Positions 1-10,448 of a DNA stretch of 64,000 nucleotides are shown here, piece by piece. Under the pieces are notes generated by a model that had not been told where the DNA came from, searched no databases, and saw only the letters and a program-made list of their open reading frames with translations. The stretch's first letter is position 1, and the number at the start of each line of letters is the position of its first letter. Origin of the DNA: Saccharum officinarum (taxonomy: Eukaryota; Streptophyta; Magnoliopsida; Poales; Poaceae); the NCBI GenBank assembly GCA_020631735.1, contig CM036160.1:114000680-114064679 (forward strand). Reading direction: 5' to 3'. A program made the translations under genes and the position numbers.

Positions 1-708
1 GATTTTAAATTTGTCCTGCAATAAATAATATTCTATGTAAAGATGAAACATTGCCTCCTAATGCAGAATCTAATAATGACTGCATGCAAACGATAACTGT
101 GAAATACAAAGATATCCTTCAGGAAAGGAAAGAAAGTGAGGATACATGCGTCTTTTGTCAACTTTCTTATTAACCTGTCTGAAAAATTCTAAAAATTTAT
201 TATTGTGAGACGAAAAGAGTATATCATAAGTCTCATAATTTAACTTTCCTTTATGTAGACGAGTATTGTGCTGATGTCATCGGCGGCAAGCGGCGTCGTG
301 GAACATTTCAATGAGTATATCAATTGTTTTAATGAGCTCTTTGTGAAGGACATTTTAAATTATCAATGAGCTCTTTTTGCTTCTCCGATCGAAAAGAGTA
401 TTGTGCAATGGCTATAGCTTTTTTGCTTCTGTGGTTGGCAAGCGGCATCGTGGGCAGTGCTCTGTCGGGGCGAAGGGGCTTCGGCGGAGAAGCTAGAGGG
501 AATCAGGAACGCGGTTGTGCAGTGGCGCTCGAGAGGATTCGCCTGACTCTCAGGACGGAGAGAGATGCAGTTATGAGAAATAAGCTGCGAGAAGCAATCC
601 TTCCCCTCAAAAAAAATCCACTCGTAGTTCATTTCCGAGAAGCCCACCTGAAAATAGACCATGAGATGCACATACCTAATCTTCATACTCCACCAACCAT
701 CCTGCTTA
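1..708. other. Intergenic sequence, no recognised gene
   Basis: AT-rich sequence with a more GC-rich island around 420-560. Overlapping reading frames of about 120 codons run on both strands at 363-749, but neither resembles a family I know and neither has a recognisable motif or exon structure. I see no RNA gene or transposon end here. Confidence 0.5.
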
Positions 709-1016
709 GGGCCTGTTTGGCATAACTCAGCTTCATCAGTGAGCTTCACGTGCAGCTTTCTCGGTAGCTAAGCTGTTTTGAAAAAACTGTTTGGCAAAAT
801 AGCTTCACCAACAACTTCATGCATGGCCGAGAGAGGAGAATGGGGGAAAGAGCTATGAAAAGCTACTTTTTTTTGGCTTCACTTCTCTCCGTTCCATTGT
901 AAGAGCATAAAAAAGAAACTTCATCCCATGAGTTGTTTTGAAAAAAAAAAGTATTTGGCAAAAAATAGCTCACAATAGCTCATGAAGTTGTTAGTAAAAA
1001 TGTGCTAAACAGACCC
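709..1016. mobile_element. Tourist-like (PIF/Harbinger) MITE
   Basis: A 308 bp element begins GGGCCTGTTTGGC and ends GCTAAACAGACCC, so its ends are imperfect inverted repeats. It is flanked on both sides by TTA (706-708 and 1017-1019), the target duplication typical of PIF/Harbinger elements. There is no coding capacity, so it is non-autonomous. Many internal AGCTNNNT and CTTCA words give it a repetitive look. Confidence 0.7.
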
Positions 1017-1407
1017 TTAGATTCCATGTTCTTTATGTTTGGCGCCCTTTTTTCCATTTTAGCTTAAAAACATAGGACCCGCTAGCACATGCGACTACGA
1101 AGTGACAACACCAGACAGGTGGGGGCATGCATGCTAATATGGATTAAGCAAGTATTTTTCTTTTAAAATAATGAAAGTCGTCCATTGGTCACTAATTAAG
1201 CTAAACGGGCTCCTCTAATGTCATAAACAGAAATAAATTGCTCCATTGTCACATCATATTTGTCATAAAAGATCTAATTTATTGTTAATATATGTTGTCA
1301 TATTTATTTGATGAGTTCTTTAAAATTGATGAAGATGGTCGATATAATCAAAAACTTATACAAGTCCTATAAATCGAAAGCGTAGGTCAGGTCGGACAAA
1401 TAATATT
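1017..1407. other. AT-rich intergenic sequence
   Basis: No gene, RNA or mobile element recognised. It ends at the left breakpoint of the tandem duplication, where the sequence ATTGTAATAC begins the repeated unit. Confidence 0.5.
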
Positions 1408-1819
1408 GTAATACTTTTATTTATATTTTGAGCTATTAGAATGGTGTTTGACCTATTGTAACCGAATTGTGGAGGAAATTTTTATTACCATTGCCTAACT
1501 GTTAAATGGAGTTACCAAGTCACAAATAAATTTTTATTATCATTGCCAAAATCCTAGCTAGATCCACTGCTGTCGGGTGTGGGAAGGAAAAGAAAATGAC
1601 CATATCATAGTGTAGCAAATAATCCAGATATGTTTCGTAAGAGACTGGCCAATATGAAAATATAACAGGATGGCTTTATTTATTTTGTATAGCGACGGGT
1701 GGTTTTTATTCGACCAGTGCGTGCACGGTACAAGGAACACAGCAACAATGGTGAACGTCACTGGTAGTGCATGTGCGTGCATCTAGCGCTAGCTAGTCTA
1801 AACCAGAGGGTTTTTAGAC

Positions 1820-2440
1820 CTATTTTTTTTCGAGATCGGGCGTTTAACCCGTTTTTCATTAAGAGGAAGAAGGCAAAGTGCCTAAGTTACACGAGCGACC
1901 CACAACGCTGGCGAGGGGCCATCGTTAGCGAGTCACAACTACCCTAACTACCAGAGTTTCGGCTAAAAGTTACATCTTAAACAGGTTGCACGACCTAACA
2001 CTGGTGTTACCCTAGGCATGGACGTCAATGTTTCTTGCCCGGAAAGAGGAGGACATTCATCGCCTCCCGCGTCGACGTCGACAGAGGTAGGGCAAAGGCT
2101 GTCTGGAATTCGTCGAAGGACGCCTCGTCAGGAAGATGTGTCTCCACCTCCAAGCCAAGCTTCTTCATCATCACCTTCCTTGCTTGCGCCTCCGGCTTCG
2201 GTTCCCTGTACCTACTCTTGGCCGCAAGCCTAGCGCTCCTCTTGGGGATGAGCTCCGAGTCGTCCAGCTCCCCTGCCTGTGCTCTGGCCGCCCGGGTTCG
2301 CCGCAGCCGCGGAGGCGACAACAAGATTGGCGTCGAGAGTGGCTTCTTGAACGCAGCGATGAAGTCCTCAGTCGACGTTGCGACCGTCACGACAGGCACC
2401 CTTCCAGCAAAAGCCGGCGTGCCTGGGCTGCAACCAACCG
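1820..2440 (-). mobile_element. Retroelement tail fused to the CXE 3' end (copy A)
   Basis: Read on the minus strand, the CXE frame continues past the normal esterase C-terminus into about 135 residues unlike any esterase. Key words are RSARLAAKSRYREPKPEAQA and KKLGLEVETHLPDEASFDEF. After the stop at 2025 comes a ~190 bp trailer with CCTCTTAATGAAAAACGGG and then an A-run (1825-1832 on the plus strand). An ORF tail, short 3' trailer and poly(A) fit the 3' end of a grass LINE-like element inserted in the last part of the CXE gene. The element class is inferred from memory of similar grass repeats and needs a search. Confidence 0.5.
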
Positions 2441-3467
2441 CATCGTCGACGAACAGCTTCATGTCCTCGACGAGCTTGCCGGAATCAGCGATCTCCGGGA
2501 ACGCGTAGAAGCCATGGAAGGCGTCGGGGTATTCGACCACCCTGACCAGCTTGCCCTTGGCACGCAGCGTCTCCACGTACCTGGCGTGCCAGTCCTTGAG
2601 CAGGTCGAACCCGCCGCTCACCACCATCGCCAGCTCAACGCCCTCCCCGCAGACGCGCGCCGCCGGGTGGTCTCGGGTGGCTCCCTCAGGCAAGAACTCC
2701 CTCCAGTAGTGATCAGCTCGAGCCACCGTCAATATGCGGCACGCCTTGTCGAAGGCCACCTCGGCCTCCGTGCGCTCCTCCCCGCCGAAGAACGGCTGTA
2801 TGAGGATGGCGCCGGCCAGGCGGAGGCGCATGCGAAGGGGAGGTGATGGTAACGACGTCGCCGACGACATGGATGAGGACGACACCCAACGCTGGGCGAC
2901 ATGGTGAACCATGTTGGCCCCCGAGCTGTCGCCAACGAGGAAGCAGCTAGAGAGGTCGACGGCGTGGACCGGTACGAGGTCGGCCGGCAGTGGGGTCGGG
3001 GTCTCGTCGAGGTAGCGGAGTGCGGCGACGCCGTCGTCGTACGCTGCCGGGAAACGATGCTTGGGGGCGAGGCGGAAGTTGACGGACACGACGACGGCCC
3101 GGAGCTCACGACAGAGGCGGCGGCAGAAGGCGTCGTAGGGGCGGGACGACGGGGAGAAGAGCACGAACCCGCCGCCGTGGAAGTAGACAAAGACGGGGAG
3201 CGGGGCGGCGTTAGCGATCGGCGCCGAGGGGCAGAACACGCGTGCCCAGAGGCCGCGGGAGGCGTCAATGGTGATGTCGGCGGATCAGACATCCGAGGTG
3301 TTGTTCGTGCTGGGCGTGGCGCCCGCCTTGAGGTCGCCGAGGAAGACAACGGGGCGCCGGATACTGCCGTCCAGGCGGTGTGCCGCCGCGAGGACGGCTG
3401 CCTTGATGCGCACCGTCCACGGCAGGGACGGCGTGCGGCGGGAGGCCTTCTTGGAGCTGCTGGCCAT
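2025..3467 (-). pseudogene. Carboxylesterase (CXE, alpha/beta-hydrolase), copy A, nonsense at codon 61
   Basis: Plant CXE-type carboxylesterase of the hormone-sensitive-lipase-like alpha/beta-hydrolase class, close in layout to Arabidopsis CXE18; such soluble enzymes hydrolyse small esters. The intact frame would be 480 codons from the ATG at 3467. Oxyanion motif HGGG lies at residues 97-100, nucleophile serine in GDSSGAN near 181, and the likely triad Asp near 288 (GGFDLLKDW) and His near 318 (FHGFYAF). Residues after about 345 are the retroelement-derived tail. Codon 61 is TGA (plus strand 3285-3287), where copy B has CGA, so translation should stop before the catalytic domain. Relative to the paralogue at 37.6 kb it also lacks six residues after GVELA. 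The gene is intronless. A TATA box lies about 40 bp upstream. Confidence 0.9.
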
Positions 3468-3501
3468 TTTTTGTTTCGGATGGGGTAGTGTCGAGTGTGT
3501 G

Positions 3502-3510
3502 CATATATAG
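3502..3510 (-). promoter_or_regulatory. TATA box of CXE copy A
   Basis: Minus-strand CTATATATG lies 35-43 bp upstream of the ATG at 3467, implying a very short 5' leader. The same element is kept in copy B near 24780. Confidence 0.5.
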
Positions 3511-5221
3511 CCCGGGACGGCAGGAGCTGTGTGAACGTATCCGACTTTAAAACCTACCGCAGATTACGCTCCACGGGCACGCTGACGCGTGGCCTAAGCA
3601 GTTTTACAAAAAGACACACTCATTTTATGTAAATCAACCTGTAGTCCTGTCTAACAAGGAAGGTACAGTATACATATTCATTTATTTTCCACTTACACCC
3701 TCAAACTAAAACTTATTTCAACATAAAGAAGATAAAATTTGAGAACATCGTCGTTTTTGCATAAAACCTCCCACTCACAATTTTGCAAGGAACCCCTTTC
3801 CTTGCCAACGCTCCCAGCCCTAGCTCCCCCTCATTCTTCTTCTTCTTTAATTTCTCTCTCTTCACGCATGGTCACAACCGTCGCTCCCCTCTCTGCTAGC
3901 CGCAAGCACCTCCTAGCTCGTTGTCTCCAGCGGTCGCCACGAGTGGTGAGGCGGTGCACGCTCGCAAGGGCACCATCTCGCTCAAATTCGTCCAAATTTT
4001 TCATGGCGTCCGACGTGCTTCTGCAGTTGGTAGGAGGCGGAGCCGCCGGCCTGGCACGGAGGAAGCAAGCAATGTGGCGGCGGCGCTTGGTGCACATGAG
4101 CGTGTCCAAGAGGCCAGGCGCAGCATAGGGTGGCCAACGACCAAGAGTGGTTAATGTTGAAGCTACACGCAATGGGACCACGGGAGCTGTAGATCTGTGA
4201 TGGCGGCGGCGGCATCGTTGGTGTTGGATTAGGGATGAACTCGCTCTCCACTGTGTCGATACTTAGGTGAGATCCTTGGGTTTACGCTCTCGCACTCCCT
4301 GTTCCCGCTCCGCCCCCAGCCTCGGCCCAGCCGCAAGTTAGGTCGGTCGACCGTACTTTCACGCAAGTGTTGGTTCCCGGCCACGGGGCCTTGCCTCTCT
4401 GCACTCACCGACGACACCAGCAAGGGCTGGGTGTTGGACCCATGGCTCCTACAACAACCGCACCGAATTGAATGAACGAACTACGGAATTTTACACAAGA
4501 ACAGATGCCTTGCAACCCTCGTTCTTCATCCGACCGTGCTAATGGAGTGAAAAAGGAGCAGAATTGTGGGTGCTCACTGTGGTTCTCACCGCCGAACCCT
4601 GTTTTGTCAGAGTAGACCTCGAGTCGAACAATTGAGCTGCAAGTGCTCGAAGGTGGATGTCAGTGAAGTCGATCTGGATCTTCTCGCGAGCCGTGACTAC
4701 AGTAGTTGCTGTGCTCGTACTAAGATCGTGTTGACCCAAAAAAAAACTACAGCACAGACCTACAGGATCTCGGCAGGTTTCACACTTGGCCAAACCGCGA
4801 GATCAACCAACCACCGGGGTTTACAATCCGTATGGAAACACTCACTACAGCACGGAACGGAAGTAGATGATGCAGATCGGCGCGAAGTTGGTGGAGTAAG
4901 GATGTCGGACCACTGGTTCCACCGCCGTGTAGTTGTCGGAGTGCCAGATAATTAGTGGTGGTGAAGAGCATGTTTATTCTAGAAAAATTGTATTTCTATT
5001 TTTTGAAAGCTTATATGGCCTTACTTGTTGTCAATAGGGCACCATGTAAGCGGGTTGATGTGGCATTACGTCTATTAAAAGCCACTTTTAAACTGTTTAT
5101 CAGGGAGGTAAATTGGACGGTTCTAAGAGTGAGGGAGTATAAACAACTGATTTTATTATTAAGGACGGAAAATCAAAATTACCCAGGTTAGATAGACTTT
5201 TTCTTTCTTTCTTTTTTTTTA
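3511..5221. other. Upstream region of CXE copy A, no recognised gene
   Basis: Contains a GC-rich stretch (about 3780-4420) with overlapping frames of up to 129 codons on both strands. None shows a recognisable domain, and the translations look like low-complexity by-products of GC-rich DNA. The same sequence sits at 24788-26497 in copy B. It could be a promoter-proximal or transposon-derived segment; I cannot tell which. Confidence 0.4.
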
Positions 5222-6069
5222 CTAGGTAGCGTGCCCGTGCGTTGCTACGGGACAACAAAACTTTTGTACTAAAAACAAGTGGATCGCACGATAAAATAAC
5301 AATACCGTGAAATTAAATATCGATATTCAAGTGACATAAATACATGTCCGACCACCTTCGTGTGGGCCGACATCATGTTGCAAGGGTGATACATTTATGA
5401 GATCTTATTAAAGAATCATCTTAACCATTCTCTACATTTATGTGTGTTACCCGTTGGAAGAAGGGAATCATCATCGACACTGCTGAGTGTCCCATCATTA
5501 CTGCATCAAAGAAAGACACTTTGATCAGCAAACCAAGAGGTACGGTGGAACTTAAGATGGTTAGAAACAAAAGAGATAAGCATATACAAATACTTAATGT
5601 TAAGCTACCAAGGCAGCCAGGAAACATCAATATAGTTAGTGTCTTTGTTTGATGCAATGATTTGCATGGCATGTTAGTTGAGACACGGTACAACTCATTA
5701 TCGCATTCATATTGTTCCAAATCAAATCATTGAAATGATGCAACGGTTTGCATGTTATGTTAATTGTAGACAGGGTACTGCTCACCTGCCACACCATAGT
5801 ACCTACACTGAATCACCCATCTTCAACACGTCAGCCACTATAGATCTACAGTATAGAAGGCTACAGACAGTAAGTTGGAATAATCAAAATGCATTAAAAT
5901 GGAGCAGCTCAAACAAAAGAGCTAACAAATTCTTTAGGTATATCCAATTCCAAATAAAAGGTTCAGTTAACAGACAAGAGGCAAACATCACCATAAGCAA
6001 GACCTTAAATGTACGCAAGTAATTTGTTCAATATTACAGTAAGAACTTAGTTTAGTATAGGTAGATAGA
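5222..6069 (-). mobile_element. Candidate small Helitron (copy A)
   Basis: On the minus strand the sequence CCCGTAGCAACGCACGGGCA forms the short GC hairpin typical of grass Helitron 3' ends, followed by CACGCTACCTAG (end 5222) and then T. A possible 5' end, TCTATCTACCTATACTAA, starts at 6069 and is preceded by A. A 5'-TC start, 3' hairpin-CTAG end and insertion between A and T fit a non-autonomous Helitron of 848 bp. The 3' end is convincing; the 5' end is a guess. Present identically in copy B. Confidence 0.45.
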
Positions 6070-6318
6070 TACATAACATCTTCAGCTAAAGATCAGTGAG
6101 TAAACTGAAAGTAATATCAAGAAAGGCTAACTGAACTCATTTACTTAAACAGGCACAAAATCCGCCATGTCATTCGCTTAGATGAATCACCTTTGTGTAT
6201 TGTTCTTTTATAGTTTCTAGTCTACTTGAATATTACCGACGCATTTTTATTCATTAGAAAAATTTAGACTTCGCTGATTGAAGGAGCCAGGAGACATATC
6301 ATTTCAGTTTAGTCATAC

Positions 6319-6490
6319 CTGACATATTCATGTTCCCATGAACCAATATCACCTTCAGAGCCCAAAGATGTCTCAGTTCCAGATTCACAAGAAGATGACA
6401 GCAGAAAGAGAACTATTGCGGGAGCACATACTTTTCTCCTTCAATTGACATTGTCAAAGCTAACACTGACAATATGTTAGCCATGTACTT
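6319..6490 (-). pseudogene. RPN1 (26S proteasome subunit) exon fragment, copy A
   Basis: Minus strand. After an acceptor (TTTTGCAG) comes a frame reading KYMANILSVLALTMSIEGE, and before a donor (AG/GTATGA) comes LGSEGDIGSWEHEYVR in another frame. Both strings match adjacent parts of one exon near the N-terminus of the 26S proteasome regulatory subunit RPN1 (known plant form: KY-ADILSVLALTMS then LGSEGDIGSWGHEYVR). About 40 bp of extra sequence between them carries a TAG stop and shifts the frame. No other RPN1 exon was found nearby, so this is a dead captured fragment. Splice sites appear preserved. Confidence 0.75.
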
Positions 6491-7778
6491 CTGCAAAACA
6501 ATAAAATGGTGGCATCAGCACTGCACCAAACCAATCTACAACATACCAAAGCCGTGTTCCTTTTTCTGTATGGAAATGTCTATTCTGTGCCATAGATTGA
6601 GGATAACTAAAAGGCCTACCAAGTACCAACTGAAGAAATTGTTTAAAATTATTTTCTGGGGTTCTTAAAAAATTATGTGCGGCTATCAACCTGCACATCA
6701 ATAAGACTCACATAACTCACAGTACAATGGATTGCTGCATAAGAATTCAGATTCTTATAATGTATAAAATCTGCTGGAAAAAAAATTGGGCATGCCTATC
6801 TCAATAATGTAGGCACAGTCAACAGTACCAAAACTTCATGCATCATGCCAGCTTGAGGATACTCTGAGCACAAATATTTTCCCTATAACCACATCTAGCA
6901 TGTAACCTGAACTATTAAATACTTTATTCAAACATCTGGAAAAAAAAGAAGCAAAGCATGGGCGACCCCTTCCAGCATTTTTGAGACCAACTTTTGTATA
7001 TCCCTAATATATATCGCTTTATTATAGATCACCTTCCTGTTAGAAAAACGGGATTGGACTCAATGACCTATTTATTTTAACTTTCTCTCACTGTACAATG
7101 TTAGTTTAGCACTACTTTAAAAGGAGAAAGCAGTATCTTGAAATAGAGATAGATATAGAGCAACAAAGTCAAATGCACTCTTCCTTCAGTATCCTCTCAC
7201 ACAGCGACACCAAGCATTACATCTAATCTAAGTATAGCATCACACAAGTTCAATGGAAATGCATTGACGACAGACCACAACCAAACCATCACGGCAAAAG
7301 GTATTTATTTGGTGACTGGTTTCATATTCCAGCCTTCCAGGTAATTTAAAATGCACTCATTCATATCCTCACAACACATGAAACATTTATTTAGCTGTTA
7401 TACATAAGAAAATCTGCAGGAAGTAAAAAAGAAGATGGAGATCCTAGGACAATTGGTCGAAAAGCAAGCTCCTAACTGAGACCTCTGATCTCGCCACTTC
7501 ACCAGATATAGACAAAAAAATAAATTACAGTTGCAACTAAACAATCATGGATGTAGCACAGATAAATATCAGCAAAGATTTTTAGCAAAACATGTTTCTA
7601 AACTAAACCACTGCCTCCTTATTGTCAGAGAAAAAGATAGGCACCATTTACTCTTTTTTTTGTGTGTGTGTTTCATGAATCCTACAGTAATGGTGTGAGC
7701 TTTATATATCGAGAGACTGGTGATGGCGGCGTAATGAGATTATCTAAAATCCCAGCTCTACTCTATTCTTGAATTCTT
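6491..7778. other. AT-rich non-coding sequence, possible FUT13 intron (copy A)
   Basis: No gene, RNA or clear transposon end seen. It lies downstream of FUT13 exon 1 in that gene's direction, so it could be remaining intron, but no later FUT13 exon was found. Confidence 0.4.
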
Positions 7779-8128
7779 ACTGCAATTTTTTTTCAAGTTT
7801 GTGTAAGCTTTTTCACATAGAGAAGAAGAGGATCAGAGTTCAATCTAAAAGAATGCTAGAGAAAACGGCCAGCACAAACTCGCAGATCATGCCTCAAAAA
7901 ATTCTTTATACACTTATATCTGAACTCGAACCACATATCATTCAGATCTCTCCACTGCAATTTTTTTTCCAAGTTTGTTGAAGCTTTTCACATAGAGAAG
8001 AAGAGGATCAGAGCTAAATCTAAAAGAGTGCTGGACAAAACAGCCAGCACAAACTTGCAGATCGTGCCTAAAAAATTCTTTGTCCACTTACATCTGAACT
8101 CGAACCACACATTATTCAGATACTCCTA
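7779..8128. repeat. Two diverged 175 bp direct repeats (copy A)
   Basis: Two adjacent units start ACTGCAATTTTTTTT at 7779 and 7954. Each contains AAGCTTTTTCACATAGAGAAG-type sequence, then a match ending in a CATTCAGAT / TATTCAGAT stretch. The units differ at many positions, so this tandem repeat is older than the ~7.9 kb duplication. In copy B the start of the first unit was replaced by a MITE. Confidence 0.8.
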
Positions 8129-8415
8129 CCTCGTTTGCCAAAGGAGGTGCCATCCACATTCTGTAGCGTTTGCCAAACAGAAATGCTCCCCCAACCCACC
8201 CACCTTTTCATCATTTTTTTTGGTATACCAATTCTCTGATTCCACCACACGAGCATTACTGCACAAGCATTTGAATTCAGAACCAATTCGATCTGTCTAA
8301 GTGTTGCAGTTCCCCAAATCTACCGGCTATCAGTTCGTCGCAAAGAGCCAGCTCGCAGCTGACGCCTCATTTCAACAACATAACAAATGATATATTCTCA
8401 TATTGATAGAGATAC

Positions 8416-8969
8416 CTGCAGCGGCGGCGTGGCGCCCTCAAAGAGCAGCGCATCGGGGCGATCAACGGCGGCGGCAGACTTGCCCCAGACGCAGTTGACC
8501 CCGCACCAGCACGTGTAGACGCCGTCGAGCACGTCGGGGACCCACGTCCACCCCTTGATGAGCACGCCGACGTGGCGCACCGGCAGGTCCTCGCACCTCG
8601 CTGTCGCGGCGCCCCGCCACGCGGCGCCGCCGGTGACGGACGCCGCCGTCGCAGGGTCCTCCACCGCGGTGTCGTTAGCGCCGGCGCCCGACGGCGGCAG
8701 GCCCCGGTCCAGCCCTAGCCCGAGCGCCCGGCGGTGGCGGCGGCAAGCTTAGTGCGGATGCGGGGGCAGCCGACAGCGGCGTCCCAGGAGTGGAAGGCCT
8801 CGAGGAGGGAGGTGAAGGCGTCGCGGTCGAAGGAGCCGATGGAGTCGAGCGCGGTCGGGAAGCGCGCGGCGAGGAGCGGCGCTGGCATGGAGATCGAGGT
8901 GGAGGAGATGGACGGGAGCTCGAAGTAGCCCGAGAGGAGGAGGAGCAGGATGGCAGCGGAGGCGAGCAT
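8416..8969 (-). pseudogene. FUT13: Alpha-1,4-fucosyltransferase (FUT13-like) exon 1, copy A
   Basis: Minus strand. FUT13 enzymes add alpha-1,4 fucose to make the Lewis-a epitope on complex N-glycans in the Golgi. From the ATG at 8969 the protein starts with a hydrophobic type II anchor (MLASAAILLLLLSGYFELP), then LEAFHSWDAAVGCPRIRTKL. Further on, in a frame shifted by one base, come VRHVGVLIKGWTWVPDVL and PDALLFEGATPPLQ, ending at a donor CTGCAG/GTATCT. These match successive parts of FUT13 exon 1. The frame breaks near 8740, where a TAG follows AAATAGRSG; both copies share the break. The catalytic exons are missing from the window, so the gene cannot make a transferase. Confidence 0.8.
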
Positions 8970-9888
8970 CGGGGCCACGTAGCTGATCCTTGCGCAGTCT
9001 CCGGCGGGCTTCGCACGCTGCGCGGCGCGGAAGGTCTCGCGCTGCAGGGAAGGAAACAAGCGGCAAGCACGGAAGGAATCGAGCGGCAATCACGCGACGT
9101 ACGGGGAGTGGAGGATGTCGCACGGGAGGGAAGGGATCACGTCCAGGGATGTGATTGCCGTTGATTGCGGGGAGGGTTGACCGCGACCGGGGAGGCGCGG
9201 GCAGGTTTCGCACGCACGGGTAGAGGTGAGGCGAAAAATTTTTACGCACCAAACGGTGATCTTAGTTTTTGTAATACTTTTATTTATATTTTGAGCTATT
9301 AGAATGGTGTTTGACCTATTGTAACCGAATTGTGGAGGAAATTTTTATTACCATTGCCTAACTGTTAAATGGAGTTACCAAGTCACAAATAAATTTTTAT
9401 TATCATTGCCAAAATCCTAGCTAGATCCACTGCTGTCGGGTGTGGGAAGGAAAAGAAAATGACCATATCATAGTGTAGCAAATAATCCAGATATGTTTCG
9501 TAAGAGACTGGCCAATATGAAAATATAACAGGATGGCTTTATTTATTTTGTATAGCGACGGGTGGTTTTTATTCGACCAGTGCGTGCACGGTACAAGGAA
9601 CACAGCAACAATGGCGAACGTCACTGGTAGTGCATGTGCGTGCATCTAGCGCTAGCTAGTCTAAACCAGAGGGTTTTTAGACCTATTTTTTTTTCGAGAT
9701 CGGGCGTTTAACCCGTTTTTCATTAAGAGGAAGAAGGCAAAGTGCCTAAGTTACACGAGCGACCCACAACGCTGGCGAGGGGCCATCGTTAGCGAGTCAC
9801 AACTACCCTAACTACCAGAGTTTCGGCTAAAAGTTACATCTTAAACAGGTTGCACGACCTAACACTGGTGTTACCCTAGGCATGGACG

Positions 9889-10448
9889 TCAATGTTTCTT
9901 GCCCGGAAAGAGGAGGACATTCATCGCCTCCCGCGTCGACGTCGACAGAGGTAGGGCAAAGGCTGTCTGGAATTCGTCGAAGGACGCCTCGTCAGGAAGA
10001 TGTGTCTCCACCTCCAAGCCAAGCTTCTTCATCATCACCTTCCTTGCTTGCGCCTCCGGCTTCGGTTCCCTGTACCTACTCTTGGCCGCAAGCCTAGCGC
10101 TCCTCTTGGGGATGAGCTCCGAGTCGTCCAGCTCCCCTGCCTGTGCTCTGGCCGCCCGGGTTCGCCGCAGCCGCGGAGGCGACAACAAGATTGGCGTCGA
10201 GAGTGGCTTCTTGAACGCAGCGATGAAGTCCTCAGTCGACGTTGCGACCGTCACGACAGGCACCCTTCCAGCAAAAGCCGGCGTGCTTGGGCTGCAACCA
10301 ACCGCATCGTCGACGAACAGCTTCATGTCCTCGACGAGCTTGCCGGAATCAGCGATCTCCGGGAACGCGTAGAAGCCATGGAAGGCGTCGGGGTATTCGA
10401 CCACCCTGACCAGCTTGCCCTTGGCACGCAGCGTCTCCACGTACCTGG
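9889..10448 (-). pseudogene. Carboxylesterase CXE copy B, 3' part (split by Sirevirus)
   Basis: C-terminal 184 codons of the copy-B CXE, starting YVETLRAKGK and carrying the region of the catalytic His (DAFHGFYAFPE) and the retroelement-derived tail to the stop at 9889. The upstream part of the gene is 13.4 kb away at 23857-24744. The retrotransposon sits between the catalytic Asp (near residue 288) and His (near 318), so neither part can form a complete esterase. One substitution distinguishes it from copy A (GCSPS versus GCSPG). Confidence 0.9.

Larger units (their letters stand above)
1408..9270. repeat. Tandem segmental duplication, copy A
   Basis: The sequence starting GTAATACTTTTATTT at 1408 starts again at 9271, and the right end GGTGATCTTAG is found near 9260 and again near 31676. 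The unit is about 7.86 kb. Copy A has no large insertion and shows the state before copy B was interrupted. It holds a CXE pseudogene, a Helitron end, an RPN1 exon fragment and FUT13 exon 1, all on the minus strand. By eye the two copies differ by only scattered substitutions and short indels, so the duplication is recent. Confidence 0.95.

Noticed and set aside
363..749. Overlapping ~120-codon frames on both strands
   Set aside because: No recognisable domain, no conserved motif, and the region is non-repetitive single-frame noise around a GC-rich island; not supported as a gene.
3739..4423. Frames of 64-129 codons upstream of CXE, repeated in copy B
   Set aside because: Conservation between copies only reflects the recent duplication. 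Translations are low-complexity and frames overlap on both strands.
5440..5652. 70-codon plus-strand frame (WKKGIIIDTAECPIITASKK) inside the candidate Helitron
   Set aside because: Looks protein-like but matches no family I know and has no start context or partner exon. In copy B it differs at one position, which does not test coding.
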